From the NCBI GenBank assembly GCA_008711295.1, contig VUYV01000008.1, positions 2,032,880 through 2,096,879 of the forward strand: 64,000 nucleotides of DNA. Direction: 5' to 3'. This stretch comes from Anarhynchus alexandrinus. Taxonomy: Eukaryota; Chordata; Aves; Charadriiformes; Charadriidae. The position numbers and the translations under genes are program-made. The notes beneath the pieces were generated by a model. The model was not told the DNA's origin. It saw only the letters and a program-made list of their open reading frames with translations, and ran no database searches. This document shows, piece after piece, positions 35,901 to 48,240 of the stretch (positions are counted from its first letter, which is position 1; each line of letters begins with the position of its first letter).

Positions 35901-38900
35901 TCACAGCAACCTGGTGAGATGCAGCCAGCTCTGCCAGGGATGCATCAAGCCCTGGGTGGCCAAAGGAAAGCTGCTCCTCGCTGGCAAAGGGGTGCAAGGA
36001 GCTTCTGGCTCCTGGGGGGCTCCCCAGCTCCTACCTCCGCGCTAACCTCTGCAATCTGCCTGCAAAATAGGTCCCTTTTCCCAAGAGGTGCTCACCAACA
36101 GACCTGGTGGTACCCCCTGTCTTTCCATCCTTCCTCTAGATCCTCAGCGTGACTTTCCTGTGCAACCTTGGGATGCTGATGTAGTTGGGTGTTACACATG
36201 TATCACCACAGATACTGTCCAGAGTCACCTCCCATGGGGCAGAGAGACCTTAAAACATCTCCAAACCACGGTGGGGTGAGGATTTCTACCCGCTTGGACA
36301 TCCTCCACCCATCCCTGGGCCAGCCAGCCCTCCCAACCAGGGAGCCCCAGGCTGTGCTGAGGAAGACACGTGGCGAGGAGCACCCGGGATGCGAAAACCG
36401 GGACCGGAGGAGACAGACAGTCCTTTGCACGAGATGCCGCGACAGCTTCTCGAATCAAAATAGTTGGGCTTGAGCCAAAACAAGTCATTATTCCCCCCCC
36501 CCCCCCCCCCNTTTTTTGAACACCATTTGGTGTTCACGGTCCTTTCCGCAGAAGGCCAGATTGTGGTGGGGTTGGAAAAAAAGAGGGACAAAATCCTTGC
36601 AGCTGACCCCTTTGCAAAAATGGAGCGAGAAAGGGGGGGGGGGGAAGAGATGCTTAAACCTGAGGAAGGCTGTGGGGGTCTACCACCCATCTGACCCCCC
36701 CAAAACCCTTTACCCAGGCAGGCAAAAGCTGTCTGGAAGCTGGCGAAGCTCATCCAGCAGACAATGGCTTGTCGGGATGGGCGGAGGATGTGGGCTTTGT
36801 AGAAAACATCCAGCACGGCCCCTTGGTAGAGCGCCTTCAGGTTGTTCCTGGGGAGAGAGAGACCAGCTGCAGCCTGGCTGGGAGACCGGTTGAAGGCCAG
36901 AGGAGAGGGCACCACCCCCTACCTGTGCATCACCAGTGTCCTCAGGAGCATGGTGCAGGTCAGCAGGCAGCACAGCACCAGCGAGCAGATGTAGCAGACT
37001 GTGGAGAAGCAGGAGGAGGGGGAAGACAGCGGCCGTGAGCCCCAGCAACAACATATTATTCTAAAACGCATCTCAGGAGCATCGTGGTGGGCCAAGTTAT
37101 GGTGCTGTACAGATGTTTCCCCCCTCCCAGCAGGGCACCGTGCCTCAGTTTCCCTCCCTAGCATCCCCTTTGCCATATGGGGATCTCCATCTCCCAGGCG
37201 GGCACGGGCTGGTGAGACAGCGAAAGGGAAGGGGAAGGGGAAAGACAAGCAGCCAGGAGAAAATACGAGCAGTTAGGCTTAGCTCAGCACTGGAAAAACA
37301 TCATGGAGCAAGCCGTGAGAAGCAGGCAGGGCGACGGAAAGAGCCTGGGAAGATGCTCTCAGAAAAGGGGGTGCTGTCATGGGGGGGAAGCAAGAGCGGG
37401 GAAGGGGATGTCAGGGGAGCAAAGAGCAGGAGAGGGGCTTGGTGACTCAAGAAAAGCCATAAAAAGCCCCCCTGGGGTTAGTGGTAGCCCAAGGTAATGC
37501 TATGGAGGGATGGGGGGACATCCCTGCCATTCCCACCACCACCCCAAATCCAGGGCTTTGAATTATCCAGGGGGGCCATCTGCTCAATTCCAGCACGTAT
37601 CAAAGCAGGACCTGGCTGAGAACCCACCTTCCAGCGACCACAGGTAGTACTTGACTGTGTTGAGCTCCTTCTCCATGTCACCTGGCACAGCCGGGTTCTC
37701 TGAGGGCACCAAGCCAAACTGCACCAGCAACACCACGATGTCCTTCGTCATGCCCGCCCGCACGATCTGGATGGTGGGGACGACGGCTACCAGGAGCAGC
37801 AGGGCAACCTGCGAGGGAGCGGGGCCCACGTGAACTCCCCCGGGGTCATGGCATCCCACCGCTGAGCCATGGCCATAGCTTAAAGACTTAAGGCTGGCTG
37901 AGCCCTGGAAGCACATGGCCGGTTCCTGCAGCTCAGCTGAAGGATGGTAATACCTCGAGGCACGTTAATACCATCCCTGTAGCCAAAATTGTGGTGTGGC
38001 AATGACCTCTGGGCTCCTCTGCCTGCAGAGGACACTGCCAAGAAGTCAGGGAGAGGGGTCTGCTCGGCATTTAACCAGCAGCATCACCTGGTAGACAGCG
38101 ATCACGGCTGTGGTTATGGACAGAACGAGCTTCAGCGGGATCCGGAAACCTGGAATGAAGAATTGGAGGGGTGTATCGGAGAAGAGTAGGAATGTGGGAT
38201 CACAAGGGAAGAGAAGAAGATGCTGCAGGTCCACCCAACCCAACAGCCAAAGCCAACACCATGAGGAGAGTGCTGGAATAGGGCAGTTGAATATTAATTG
38301 GGGTTTCCCCAGGGAAATCCTTCAAGGATGTATAGCTGGGAGCGGTTCCTCCGTACTCCGGCTGGAGGGGTTTCCTTCCGGTGGATCCTCCTTTCCTGCA
38401 AGCCCACGAAACCTTGTGTGCCCACAGCCCTGAGTCCCAACCGCCATGTCCCCTTGGGGTGCCACCACCCAGGACAGCCCCTGCTTCTCCCATAGGCAGA
38501 GGGGGCGAGGAGCAGTCCCCCATTCCTATTAGGGCTTTTTATCCCCTTATTATAGATTTTATTCCCTTATCAGAGCCTTGTCAAGCATCAGGCTGTGATA
38601 TTAGCACAACCCGAACCTTGCTGCCCACCCATGTCCCCCATGGTGGTGGTGATGGCGGCGGTGGTGGTGGGGGTCCAGCTCCCCCACCCCAAACCACAAC
38701 AGTTTGCGCAAAGCCGAGGCGTCGCACGTGCGGCGGGCGGCAGCTGCCGCGGCACAGATGCTTTGGGGGAAAAGGAGCCAAGAAAGGCATTTGCTCTCCC
38801 CGGGGAGGGGGAGGCAGCCGGTTTGCCGACCGAGAGCCCAGCCCGCCCCTGCCCGCAGCCCACCTTCCTCGGGAGTGTAGATGTAGGAGCGTAAATATGC

Positions 38901-41900
38901 CTGGACCCTTGATAGGAGGCTCTCTTCTATCTTCGGGGAGCTGGAGGAGGAAGGAGAGGGTGGAAAGCACGTTCCTGGGGAGCGGGGACCCAGGCAGGGT
39001 CGGCGCTGGCGCTTGCCGATGTCGCAGAGCTGCGGGAAGATGCCGTCCTTACCTGCCCTTCCGAGGGCGTTTGGACAGGACAGCCTTCAGGTACTTCTTG
39101 TAATAACCTCTCCCTGGAACCTTAAGGAAAAAGAGCAATAAATTGCCCGATTTGAGGGCAGGGACATGCTCAGGCACTCAGGGTAAGGAGAGGTGACACC
39201 ATCTTTTTGGGGGGGGGGGGAAGGGGGCAACACAGCATCTGCATCCCACCAGTCGAAAACCCTCATTCCCACCAGCCAGCTCCCAGCAAGTGCCTGGGGG
39301 TCACTTCAGTCCACGCTTGGGCTGACAGCTCTTTTTTTTTATTATTTTTATTTCTTGTTTTGAAGTAGGTTTTTCCTCCTCTCTTCCCAACAAAGGCCGG
39401 CATTTCCCAAAGGGCCGGGGATTATCCAGCCTGCTGGGAAAACAAGGCGACCCCAGTCCCGGCTTGAATGGGATGCATTGATGCCTTAAGCCTCTTGTAC
39501 TAAGGAGTTTACTCCAAAGATGGATTTTTCACTCCCTTTTTCAAATCCAGAATAAACAGAGCTGTGACCCGTGCCGTCAGTGGGATGGAGGCGGGGGGGC
39601 AGCTCCCGGTGGTGGAAAACAGTGAGGAACACGCGGCCTGGGAGCACCCCAGTTCTCCCAGTCCCCAAGGCAAACAGGTGGGCTCTGGGGCAGGAGAGCT
39701 CCCAAAACCAGGCAGGTCCATCAAGGGGTTTTCCCATGCTACCACCCTCCGTGGATCTTCATTACCTCCTTGTCCAAGGTCTCCTCCTGCCTGGTGAAGC
39801 TTCTGATGAGCAGGGCTGGATACCAAAGGCTTAAGAGCACAAGGCAGAGGATGATGGGGACGTAAGAGAGCATGGAGTAGTACCTGTATATCTGGGGAGA
39901 AGCAGAGCTGTCACCCATGAGACAACCACAAGCCTGGGGGTCCTAGTCCTGAGCAGGTGACACCTTCAAGGAGGTGGTGGAGAAAGCCACCTCCAACCTC
40001 GGGCCACACCAGGTTCCTCATTCCTTTCCCCGGGCAGTGGGACACATACCTTGGGGGACTGGGGACAATCCACCTTTTGCCAGATGTGGACCACGCAGTG
40101 GCACCAGGAGAGCAGGCAGCCCACGAGGTAGCTGACCCTGTGCCGGACGGTGGCACAGGCCATCAGGGGGTAGTAGAAGGCAGGGTAGTAGAGCAAAGCC
40201 AGGATCTTCCAGTACTCTAAATGGGATGGTGGGAAGAGAGGAGGGAGAGCAAAATGGGGAAGAGAAAGGCAGCGCCCTCAGTATGGACCAGAGTGAACAG
40301 TCTGCTTGGGGGATGCCATCCAAAGCTGGACACCTCCTTGGTGGGGAGGAACTGGGTGCCCACCGGCCAGGAGGGTGCTCGCCTTACCCCGGGTGCCCTG
40401 TGAGGAGTCGGTGATGAGCGGCAGAGGGTCCCTGTCCAAGACCAGCACGCACAGGGAGGAGAACAGGATGCCGAACACCGCGGCCACCAGCCCTCGGTTG
40501 CCTTCCTCCTCCAGAAAGTTGGCCGGGCTGCAAGCCAAGGGAGGGATGAGCCTGCCACCATATCGTGGGCACCCTGTCCCCACCACCCCCTGCCCCAGAG
40601 CTGGTTTATCCCATGCTGCACCTCAGCATCCCTCCACCCGCTTGGCTGCGGTGTGACAAGGACCCTGGGGACCAGGGTGCAGGGTCAGGCTACCTGAGCA
40701 GTCCTGGCACGCCGTTCCAGCAGCTCCGGTGGAGACGCCTGCGCTTCACCAGCAAGGACAAGCCCACAAGCACGGCCAGCTGCCAGAAACCCAACAGAGG
40801 GAGCAATAAATACGTGGGGGGGGAGGTCTGGGGGGGGCGCTCAGACATGCTGCTATGGGATGGGGACCCTCTGCGGAGACACTGTCTCCATCCAATGCCC
40901 TAAATCGAGCCAGGGATGAAGCAGGGACAGACACTTCTCAACCTGCTCTGGTGAGTTATGGGCTCTAAATGCCTCAGAGGGACCATACTGGGAAAAAAAA
41001 TAAAGATAAATCAAAGCTTTCCATTGACTACAGGCACGAAACAACGTCTGGAGCCGCGCGAGTCCCTCTTTAGAGCATTCCAGCTCAAACCTCGCTCCAG
41101 CTGAAGAGCCCGGACCCGCTATTCGGGAGTGGATGGGCATGACCTGAGCTGGGGGACAGCAGATATGACAGTCAGGGCAGACGACACACCACACAGGCAC
41201 ATGGTGGGTACTCACGGAGACGGGTGCCATGCAGATGTGATAGAGCCTGGGAGAAATGGTGGGGTCGCAGTCTGGGATTACGCTGGGAAACGTGCTAGGA
41301 AGAAGGGATGGGGAAAAAAAATAAATAATAAAATCATGTGTGTTTTGTATTTAGACCCAAAAAGGCAAAGCAAAGACCCCAGAGGAACGCCCATGTACGC
41401 GGTGGCGACGGAGATTTTGGTGCGGTGCTGAGAAGGGGCAAACCTCTGACGAGCCGGGTTACACAACCGTGGATAACCTGGGATGAAGTCACCCTCACGA
41501 GGCGATTTTATGGTCAAGTTAGAGAGATAACACCCGGGAGTGGCCCTGAATTGATCCTCACAGGCGCTGGACCACCTCCCTGCGCGTACAGGGGGTGCCA
41601 AGGCTCAATAGGGGATCAGCAAGGAAGGGTGAAGACCCCCTTTTACCTCTTTTACACCCGTATCTGTTCTGGCTCTGTCTTTTCCAAGCGGTTCTCCTCA
41701 CTGCCTAACACACTTATTAAATGCCGGTTGGGAGGCTGAAGACCCCTTGAAGGGTGTTTTGATGCCTTTCCCATGGGAAAGGGAGCAGCCCCAGAGATGG
41801 GGGGGGGGGCAGAGGGGATGGCTGCTGGGGGCGGGGGGGTAAGGGGATGCGGGATGGGGTCCCAGAGCCACGTCCCCCCACCAGCCGAGCCAGCGTCGCT

Positions 41901-43173
41901 TTATTTATTCACACTCTGGCCGTCACCCAACGCCGGGCAGCACAGCCCTGAGCCCCATAACTCGCAGTGGGGGGGAACCCCCTGAGCCCTTGTGTCCTTC
42001 CAAACCCTGCAGTGCCGGTGGGGTGGGCAGAGACAGGAGACCAGCAAGGCTGCAGGGAAGGGTCCAATAGGGAAATTAGAATTTCTCAGGCATCGTGTGT
42101 CCCAGGCTGTCCCCAACCTGCCAGAAAAGGCTTTATAGGATCAGCTGCCATTAGCAAAGCTCTTTTTGCCTTTTTTTTTTTTTCTCCTCACTGCTAACTA
42201 CCCTGGCCTTGGGTAGACCAGCAAGTTCCCGCTGTCCCAAAATATCCAGGCTCTGGGAATCCAGGGCTCCCACCCACAGGACTGAGAGCACAGAGATACC
42301 AAAGCTCTTTTTGGTGTCACCAGGGCTTCAGCATCTAAACCCAGAGCACCCATGAGACCTCAGACAAGCAAAACCCCTGGTGCCACTTCCGTGCCTTCCC
42401 CGACCATGGCTTGAAGAGGAGGGACACCCAGAAAATACCCCGAAACATTTCTACCAGAGGTGTGGGTCACACAGGTGGGGGGTTTGCCTGGAGGAAAGGC
42501 TGGGCAAGGAGATTTCCAAGCCCGTTTCGCAAGGCAGAAGATTACGGATGAGGAGGAAGCCTTTGGGTTGGGATCTCCTCCTGCTTGCCCTCAGGATTAG
42601 GTCAACTGAGGGGTGTAAAACCCACTCACAGAGGGTAAAGTCAGGGAAGAGAGAATAGAAGCTGAGAGATGGTGCTGGGGATGCGCAGCTTCACGCCTTG
42701 TGGGACACCTCGGGTGATTGCCCCGTTGCCCCATGCCTCAGTTTCCCCCTCCCTACAGCACCTCTCTTGGCCTTGGGAACGGCACTCAGCTCAGGGCATG
42801 AAATGCTGTGTCCTTGCTGTGAGGTTGGGCTGTGGGGTCCCATCCATGGGGACAAGCATTTTTAGGGGTTCAAAACAAGCTTTTTTAATCACCTCCCACT
42901 CACCCGGGAATAAATCCTGTCTCGGCTGCTCAGGGGACATCACTCTACAGAAAGGGGATAGGGCAGCCAGGCAGGAGGCCCAGGGTGACCCCAAGAGGGA
43001 CAGGGGGACACGTGGCACCCACCAGCGAGGCCGGACACTTACTCATCCTGCGGTGCGGCCGGCTCCATGGTTTCATAGATGTACCAGTCGGAAACCAGGT
43101 CGTCGGTGCCAGCAAAGCCGTTGTCCAGCGGAGCATCCCGCATCCCGCCGGAGCCGTTGGCCGCCATGGCCAT
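32957..43173 (-). CDS. STRA6: STRA6, RBP4/retinol receptor, complete in 17 coding exons
   Basis: Multi-pass plasma-membrane receptor that takes retinol from RBP4. Coding exons (high to low): 43173-43043, 41294-41216, 40779-40694, 40527-40388, 40216-40050, 39891-39766, 39120-39053, 38940-38864, 38149-38088, 37808-37628, 36998-36923, 36847-36714, 35473-35356, 35158-35057, 34240-34077, 33606-33469, 33135-32957. They join in phase with GT-AG introns to 675 residues; human has 667. Recognisable blocks include [63 protein letters not shown] and the C-terminal [10 protein letters not shown]. Its Tyr (residue 644) corresponds to human Y643, reported as a JAK2/STAT docking site. The ATG has G at -3 and +4; an acceptor just upstream (exon from 43193) shows a noncoding 5' exon exists. 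No frame break is seen. Confidence 0.96.
36493..36511. repeat. C18 run ending in an undetermined base, then T6
   Basis: Homopolymer C followed by one N and six T in a STRA6 intron. It looks like a read-quality breakpoint, so the tract length is uncertain. Confidence 0.9.
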
Positions 43174-43193
43174 CTCCTTCCTCCCTCCGTGGG

Positions 43194-46100
43194 CTGGAGA
43201 GAGATGGTGAGAGGCAGCCGGGGGCAGAAAGCAACCAGGTTTTCCCAAAGAACCCTCCTGGGTTCTTGGAAACGCAAGGATGGAGGTGTTGAGACAAGAG
43301 GCTTTATCTTCGGTCACTCCCGCAGCTGGGGGTGAGGGGAGGACCAGGAGCTTTCAAAATCCAGCTGTGCCTCCAAGGATCCGGCCTTTATCTGGACTCA
43401 GAGGGAGGGAGAAGGGATGAACACCCCCTCCGCAGCCCAACAGAGAGCTCAGGGCACACCTAATCGTCCCCGCGGCCGCTCCCTGCCCGCCCCGGGGATG
43501 CTGATAGACTCGGAGCCTTTGTTTGGGTTGTTTAACAGTTTTCACGCCAACGACTCAAAAAAAACAAAAAAAAAATCCAGCGCAAGGGTCAAGTTTTGGG
43601 CTCGGCGGCACCAGCTGGCTGGCAAAGCAAGGGTGAGATCTCGCCGCAGCTGGGGAGCCTGTGACCCGTGTCCCCCATGTCCCTCCGTGCCACCGGAGGG
43701 ACAGCGTCCAGCCTCCCCCAGCCCCAGGAGGAACCATCGGCCCCTCTCCCTTCATGGCAATAAAAAGGAAGGCGGCTTTTGTCTCGGTGCCAGAGCCAAC
43801 AAGCTCTTGTTTCTCCTTCTCCCCGCTACTTTCGGATGACTTTGGCCCAGACAGCCCCACACCCTCTGCTGCTGTCCCAGAGCTACAACCCACAACGTGC
43901 CTCATCTACCGGCGCTATCAGAAAGGCAGTGCCCAAAGATGTCCCCACATGGTGGGCAGCGATGCTCGGTGCAGCCCCCCAAGCCACAGAAACCAGTCCA
44001 GGGAGGGGGGACACCTCATCCCCCGGCCAAGGGACATCACCAAAGCCCTCAGGGTTGCTCGGTGGCTCTGAGGGGACAGGCAGGAGAGAGATGACTGAGG
44101 CAGCGGCTTTGCTCGGGGCTGCTGTTTGTACAGCTGGTGTGTTCACCAGGGATGGTGATGGATATAGCACACTGGCTTCAAAGAGATCCCCCACATCAGG
44201 GCCCTGGCACTGCAGGCAGCCCCGTCTCTGGACGGACAAATGGCACTCACCACCATGGCCACACCGCCCCATGGCTCTGCTAGATGTCACGTCCCCAGCC
44301 AGGTTTTGGGTCCCCTCCAAGGACACCCTCTAGATCTAAAGACCTGGGACCTTCACCTCCCTTCCCAGAGGGCCAAAACTCCACTAGAAAGCAGCCCCCC
44401 CCCCCAACATTTGGTCCACGTCAAGGTGCCACCACCACTACAGGCTCCAGCAGAGGAAGGATGGACCCCACCAACCCCAGGTGAGCATCCTGCTCAGATG
44501 GACCCCAGACCCCATCCTCGACCCACCCACCACATGTCCCAGCCTTAAGGCATCGACTCTCCAGCCGTCCCTTGGTTTTGCCTGTGCAGGGAAGCGGCTC
44601 TGACCTCACCTCCCAGGAATGTAGCACTCTGTAAAAAGGTAGAAGGAGGCTGTAAAGCTCATGGCAGCGCACACAGATCTGCAAGACCCTTTCTGTGGGG
44701 TCACCGAAGGGTGGCAGAGCTTGGAAGTTGGGGCTGGCGTTTGTGAAGGTAAAGCAAGCCAAGCCGGCCCTGGCATAGGGCAGCATCCCTCCTGGGATGC
44801 CGTTTCCACTGCCAAGCAGCATTGGGATGCAAGACCAGCTCCAAAAGCCACCGTGGATTTGCCTGTGCTGCTCTCACCTCCCCATGGAGTCACCCAAAGG
44901 AGGGCGACCAGCAGAAAGCAAGGTCTACCTACCCACAAGACCCACTTCTGGATGAGCCAGCAGATGCCACCTTGCCCTGATTTGCAGGTGCTCGGGAAGG
45001 TGGTGGCTGCAGAAAAGTGGGAAGGAAAGGAGAGGAAGGCTCAGCGAGAGGCACAGTGCTCACAGCCGTCAAGAAGCCCCACGGGCCAAACCATGGCCTG
45101 AATCTGCGCTGGGCAGCAACATCACAGGACCAAGCTGACAAGCTCCCCGGGTGGTGTGTCAGCTCCCCTTCCAGCACCTCCTTGCTCAGATTATCACCTA
45201 TGCCTGGACCCCAGGGCTTGGCTGCCTGCTTCTGGCTGGGTTTGGGACCAGGGTGGGTCAACATTGTCCCAGCACCAGGGGATCTTCAAACCCTCCAGCC
45301 CAGCCTGCTCATCTTCGCGAGATCGATGCTGTCCCACTCCAGGGGAAGGTCCCCTCTTGTGGTCCACCAAGCAGGGTGGCAACAGCTTGATCATTGCCTG
45401 CAAAAAAAACAAGTGTCTGGAGAAATCAGGAGGTGCTTCAGAGCCTCCAACCCATCTGCTGGACACCATCAAGAAAGCCATGGCAGCACAAGGCTGAGTG
45501 AGTGATGGTGCCACACGGTGACATTCAAACCTGGACCCTAATGGACCTCCTATTGCCACAGTGCTGGGCTGGAGGAGAGACCTCATAGAGGATGGGCATT
45601 TCAGCTGGGGAGAAGCAAGTGAGGAGGGTCTTCAGCCTCACCGCGGCACAGGGAAGGGTTAACCTCCCCTTATTCCTGCCCAGGCTGCAAATCCCGGTGT
45701 CCTGGAGGAGTAGAAGGAGAGGCAGGTGTGCCAAAACCTCAGCGGGATCAGCATCCCTGGCCAGGACAAGGCCACCGCTCTCCACCCTGCTCCACGGGCG
45801 CTGGCTCCTCCAGCCGGGGCCGAGCCAGGAGCTGCATTGGCTTTGCATCCCCTCAGTGCCCCGAATTTCCCCGAAACCTGATCTCTTTGCTCCTCTGCGT
45901 AACCTCTGCCGAAACAGGCTGCGCCTTTGATCGCAGCAGCCTCGCCTGAGATTGATGGCTTCAATAAAGCTCCTTCATATTCTTCATTTCCCCACTATCC
46001 ATCACTCTCTGGGGAGCGTTTGCATCCCACCACTATGAATTAAACTGGTGTGGGGGGGAAAAAAAAAAAAGAGGGGAGCCATAAGGGAATTACCCCCCCC

Positions 46101-47827
46101 CTCCTTTCCCTCCTCCCATCCAGCCTAATGGTGATGCCTTGTGTACAGCTTTTAATAAAAATGATAAAGATCTCATTTCACAATTGTTCAGGGAGCCCTT
46201 GGGCCGAGGCTGGGGCAGAGGAAGGGGGGGCGAAGAGTTGTTTAAGTGAGATCTCCTCTAATTCAATTGCCACTGGGGAACCGCGTGGGTGGCAGCTGGG
46301 CTGGTCCCTGCAAAGCCAGGTGGCACTAGGATGGCCATCAGAGGACATCAGTAGAGGACATCGTCACGAGCTGGTGAGATGCCTGTTCCCAAAGGGGGAT
46401 TTAACAGCTTCAACCGATGCTCAGAGAGGCAAAACCCGCTCTCATGTCAGCACAAGCCGAGCCAGCCAAATTCAGCCCCCCAAAATCCACCAAACTCAGT
46501 ATCCCAGCCCCAAAAAACGAGATGAGAAAGTTTGGCTTGAAGCCACTGGGAGGGGCAAGGGGACAGTCGGTCCCATCCCTTCCCTCCACCGGTGACTCTG
46601 AAGCCCTCCAAGCACTGGAGCTGCCCCGACCAGCCTTTGCCCAGAGCTTTTGGAAGACTTTGATCATCTTTCTGGAAAAGCAGGGCTTTTTCCAGCATGA
46701 GTATCCCCTGCTTCTCCCTCAAGTTCCCCAAACACAGGTGCTGAGGAGCCCACGCACACCCTAGACCGTCCGACCTCCGGGAAATCGCTGCCCACCCCTT
46801 TTCCCGGGACAGGGCTCAGCCCCAGGGGATTGAGGACGCCAAACTCATCGCACTGGTGAGCCCAGATGCGGGAAGCCCTCTGGCTGGTGAACTCGCTGCG
46901 CCCCAACCCACGACTCTCTCCGTCCCCTCGGGAAAACCCCTGCCGGGGGCAGGGAAAAGTCCAGAGGAAGTTTTTCATCCCACCCCGGCAGCGTTTTCCT
47001 CCCTCCTCCCAGCTCACACATGGCCAGGATGGTTCTCATCCCATCAAACCCCCCCCAAACCCCCCCCCGCCCCATCTCCACCACCCCGGGGGGAGAGCTG
47101 CGGAGCCCCCCCAGCTCTTCACAAACCCTTTCCCCGGCAAAGCTGGAGCCTGCAGATAATAAATCCGCCGCGGAGATCATAAACACACCAGCGAGCCGCA
47201 GGAGAAGCCCTTTTTGCATTTTAAAAGCAAAGGCAGCCTCAACATTTAAGCCGAGGAGGCTGTTTTAAGGTTATTTTTAGGTTCCTGACCCCCCCCTCGC
47301 TCCCTCGTTTCAAAGCGAAGGCAGCGGCACCTGCTGCGCACGAAGCCCCCCCCCCCATCACCACCCCGCAAACCAGCGAAGGGAAAAAGTCAGGAGTTTG
47401 CAGGATCGCACCGAAACCTGCTGACAAAGTCACACATCAGCACGAAAAGTGGCGCCGAGGGGGGGTTCAGGGCAGAGCACCCCATAACCTCAACTCCTGC
47501 GATGCCGGAGGGGGGACGGAGCATCTCCCAGGAACTACACCCCCCACAACACACACTGGGATTGCTTCCCGAAAGGGAGGCGAAATCCCTGCTTGAGGGC
47601 AGAGCTGAGATTTATTTTTTTTTTTTTAGGGGAAAAGGGGGGGTCCTGCACCCCCAGAAAAAATTCACCTTGGAGACTGAGGCTTTGAAAGGGTTCGTTA
47701 AGCCCGGCTTCCCCTGCGACGCCGAGTTTGCAAGAAGCAGCGACAAAAAGCGGGGAGGGGAAAAAATAAAAAGAAGAAAGTCACCAAAATAATAATAATA
47801 AAAAAAAATTTTTAAAAAGCGCGTTAC
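43194..47827 (-). other. STRA6: Probable STRA6 5' UTR intron / intergenic, no coding exon seen
   Basis: No coding exon was recognised on either strand. If the candidate noncoding exon at 47828 is right, this is the first STRA6 intron. Two plus-strand AATAAA hexamers (45963-45968, 46154-46159) have no plus-strand gene assigned to them. Confidence 0.4.
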
Positions 47828-48240
47828 CTTCTTCCAACCGGCGACCTCCTTGCTGACTTGATGGGAGGGGGTCTGGGGAGCAGGGTGGTCTCGCTAGATT
47901 GGGGCTAAAGCATCCGTTCTTGGGAGCGCGGGGCGGGATGCGGCCATGCAAGCTTCAAGGCAAAGTTCAGAGCACCGGCGAGGGAGCAGCGAGCGAGCAG
48001 AGAGGCTCAGGGAACTTTATCCCCCCCCTCCATCGCCGGGAGGCCTTGGCTGGGGGCCACCCTGGGGGTTTTCGAAAATGAAAACCAACCAACCAACCCC
48101 GTGCGTCCGCTCGCCCTTCGATTTAGGGCAGAGCTTTTCGGGAGAGGAGGCAGCCTCGACCCAGCCTCCCCCCCTATTCCTTCCCCAGCTGCTCCCTCCC
48201 CCCCCGACCGATCCCCAGTGCTGAGATTTCGGGGACCTGA
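47828..48240 (-). promoter_or_regulatory. STRA6: Candidate STRA6 noncoding first exon and promoter
   Basis: On the minus strand a good donor (GAAG followed by GTAACG, exon end at 47828) lies at the edge of GC-rich sequence that reaches about 48540. It could supply the 5' exon required by the acceptor at 43193. No TATA box or clear retinoic-acid response element was recognised by eye. Inference only; the left part of this span would be the exon. Confidence 0.3.

Noticed and set aside
38581..38970. 129-codon minus-strand frame in the STRA6 region
   Set aside because: Wrong frame over a real STRA6 exon (38940-38864) extended into introns.
39053..39113. Alternative STRA6 acceptor at 39114-39115 (exon from 39113)
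   Set aside because: It breaks the phase with the preceding exon, while the acceptor giving an exon from 39120 keeps the frame (VPGRGYY).
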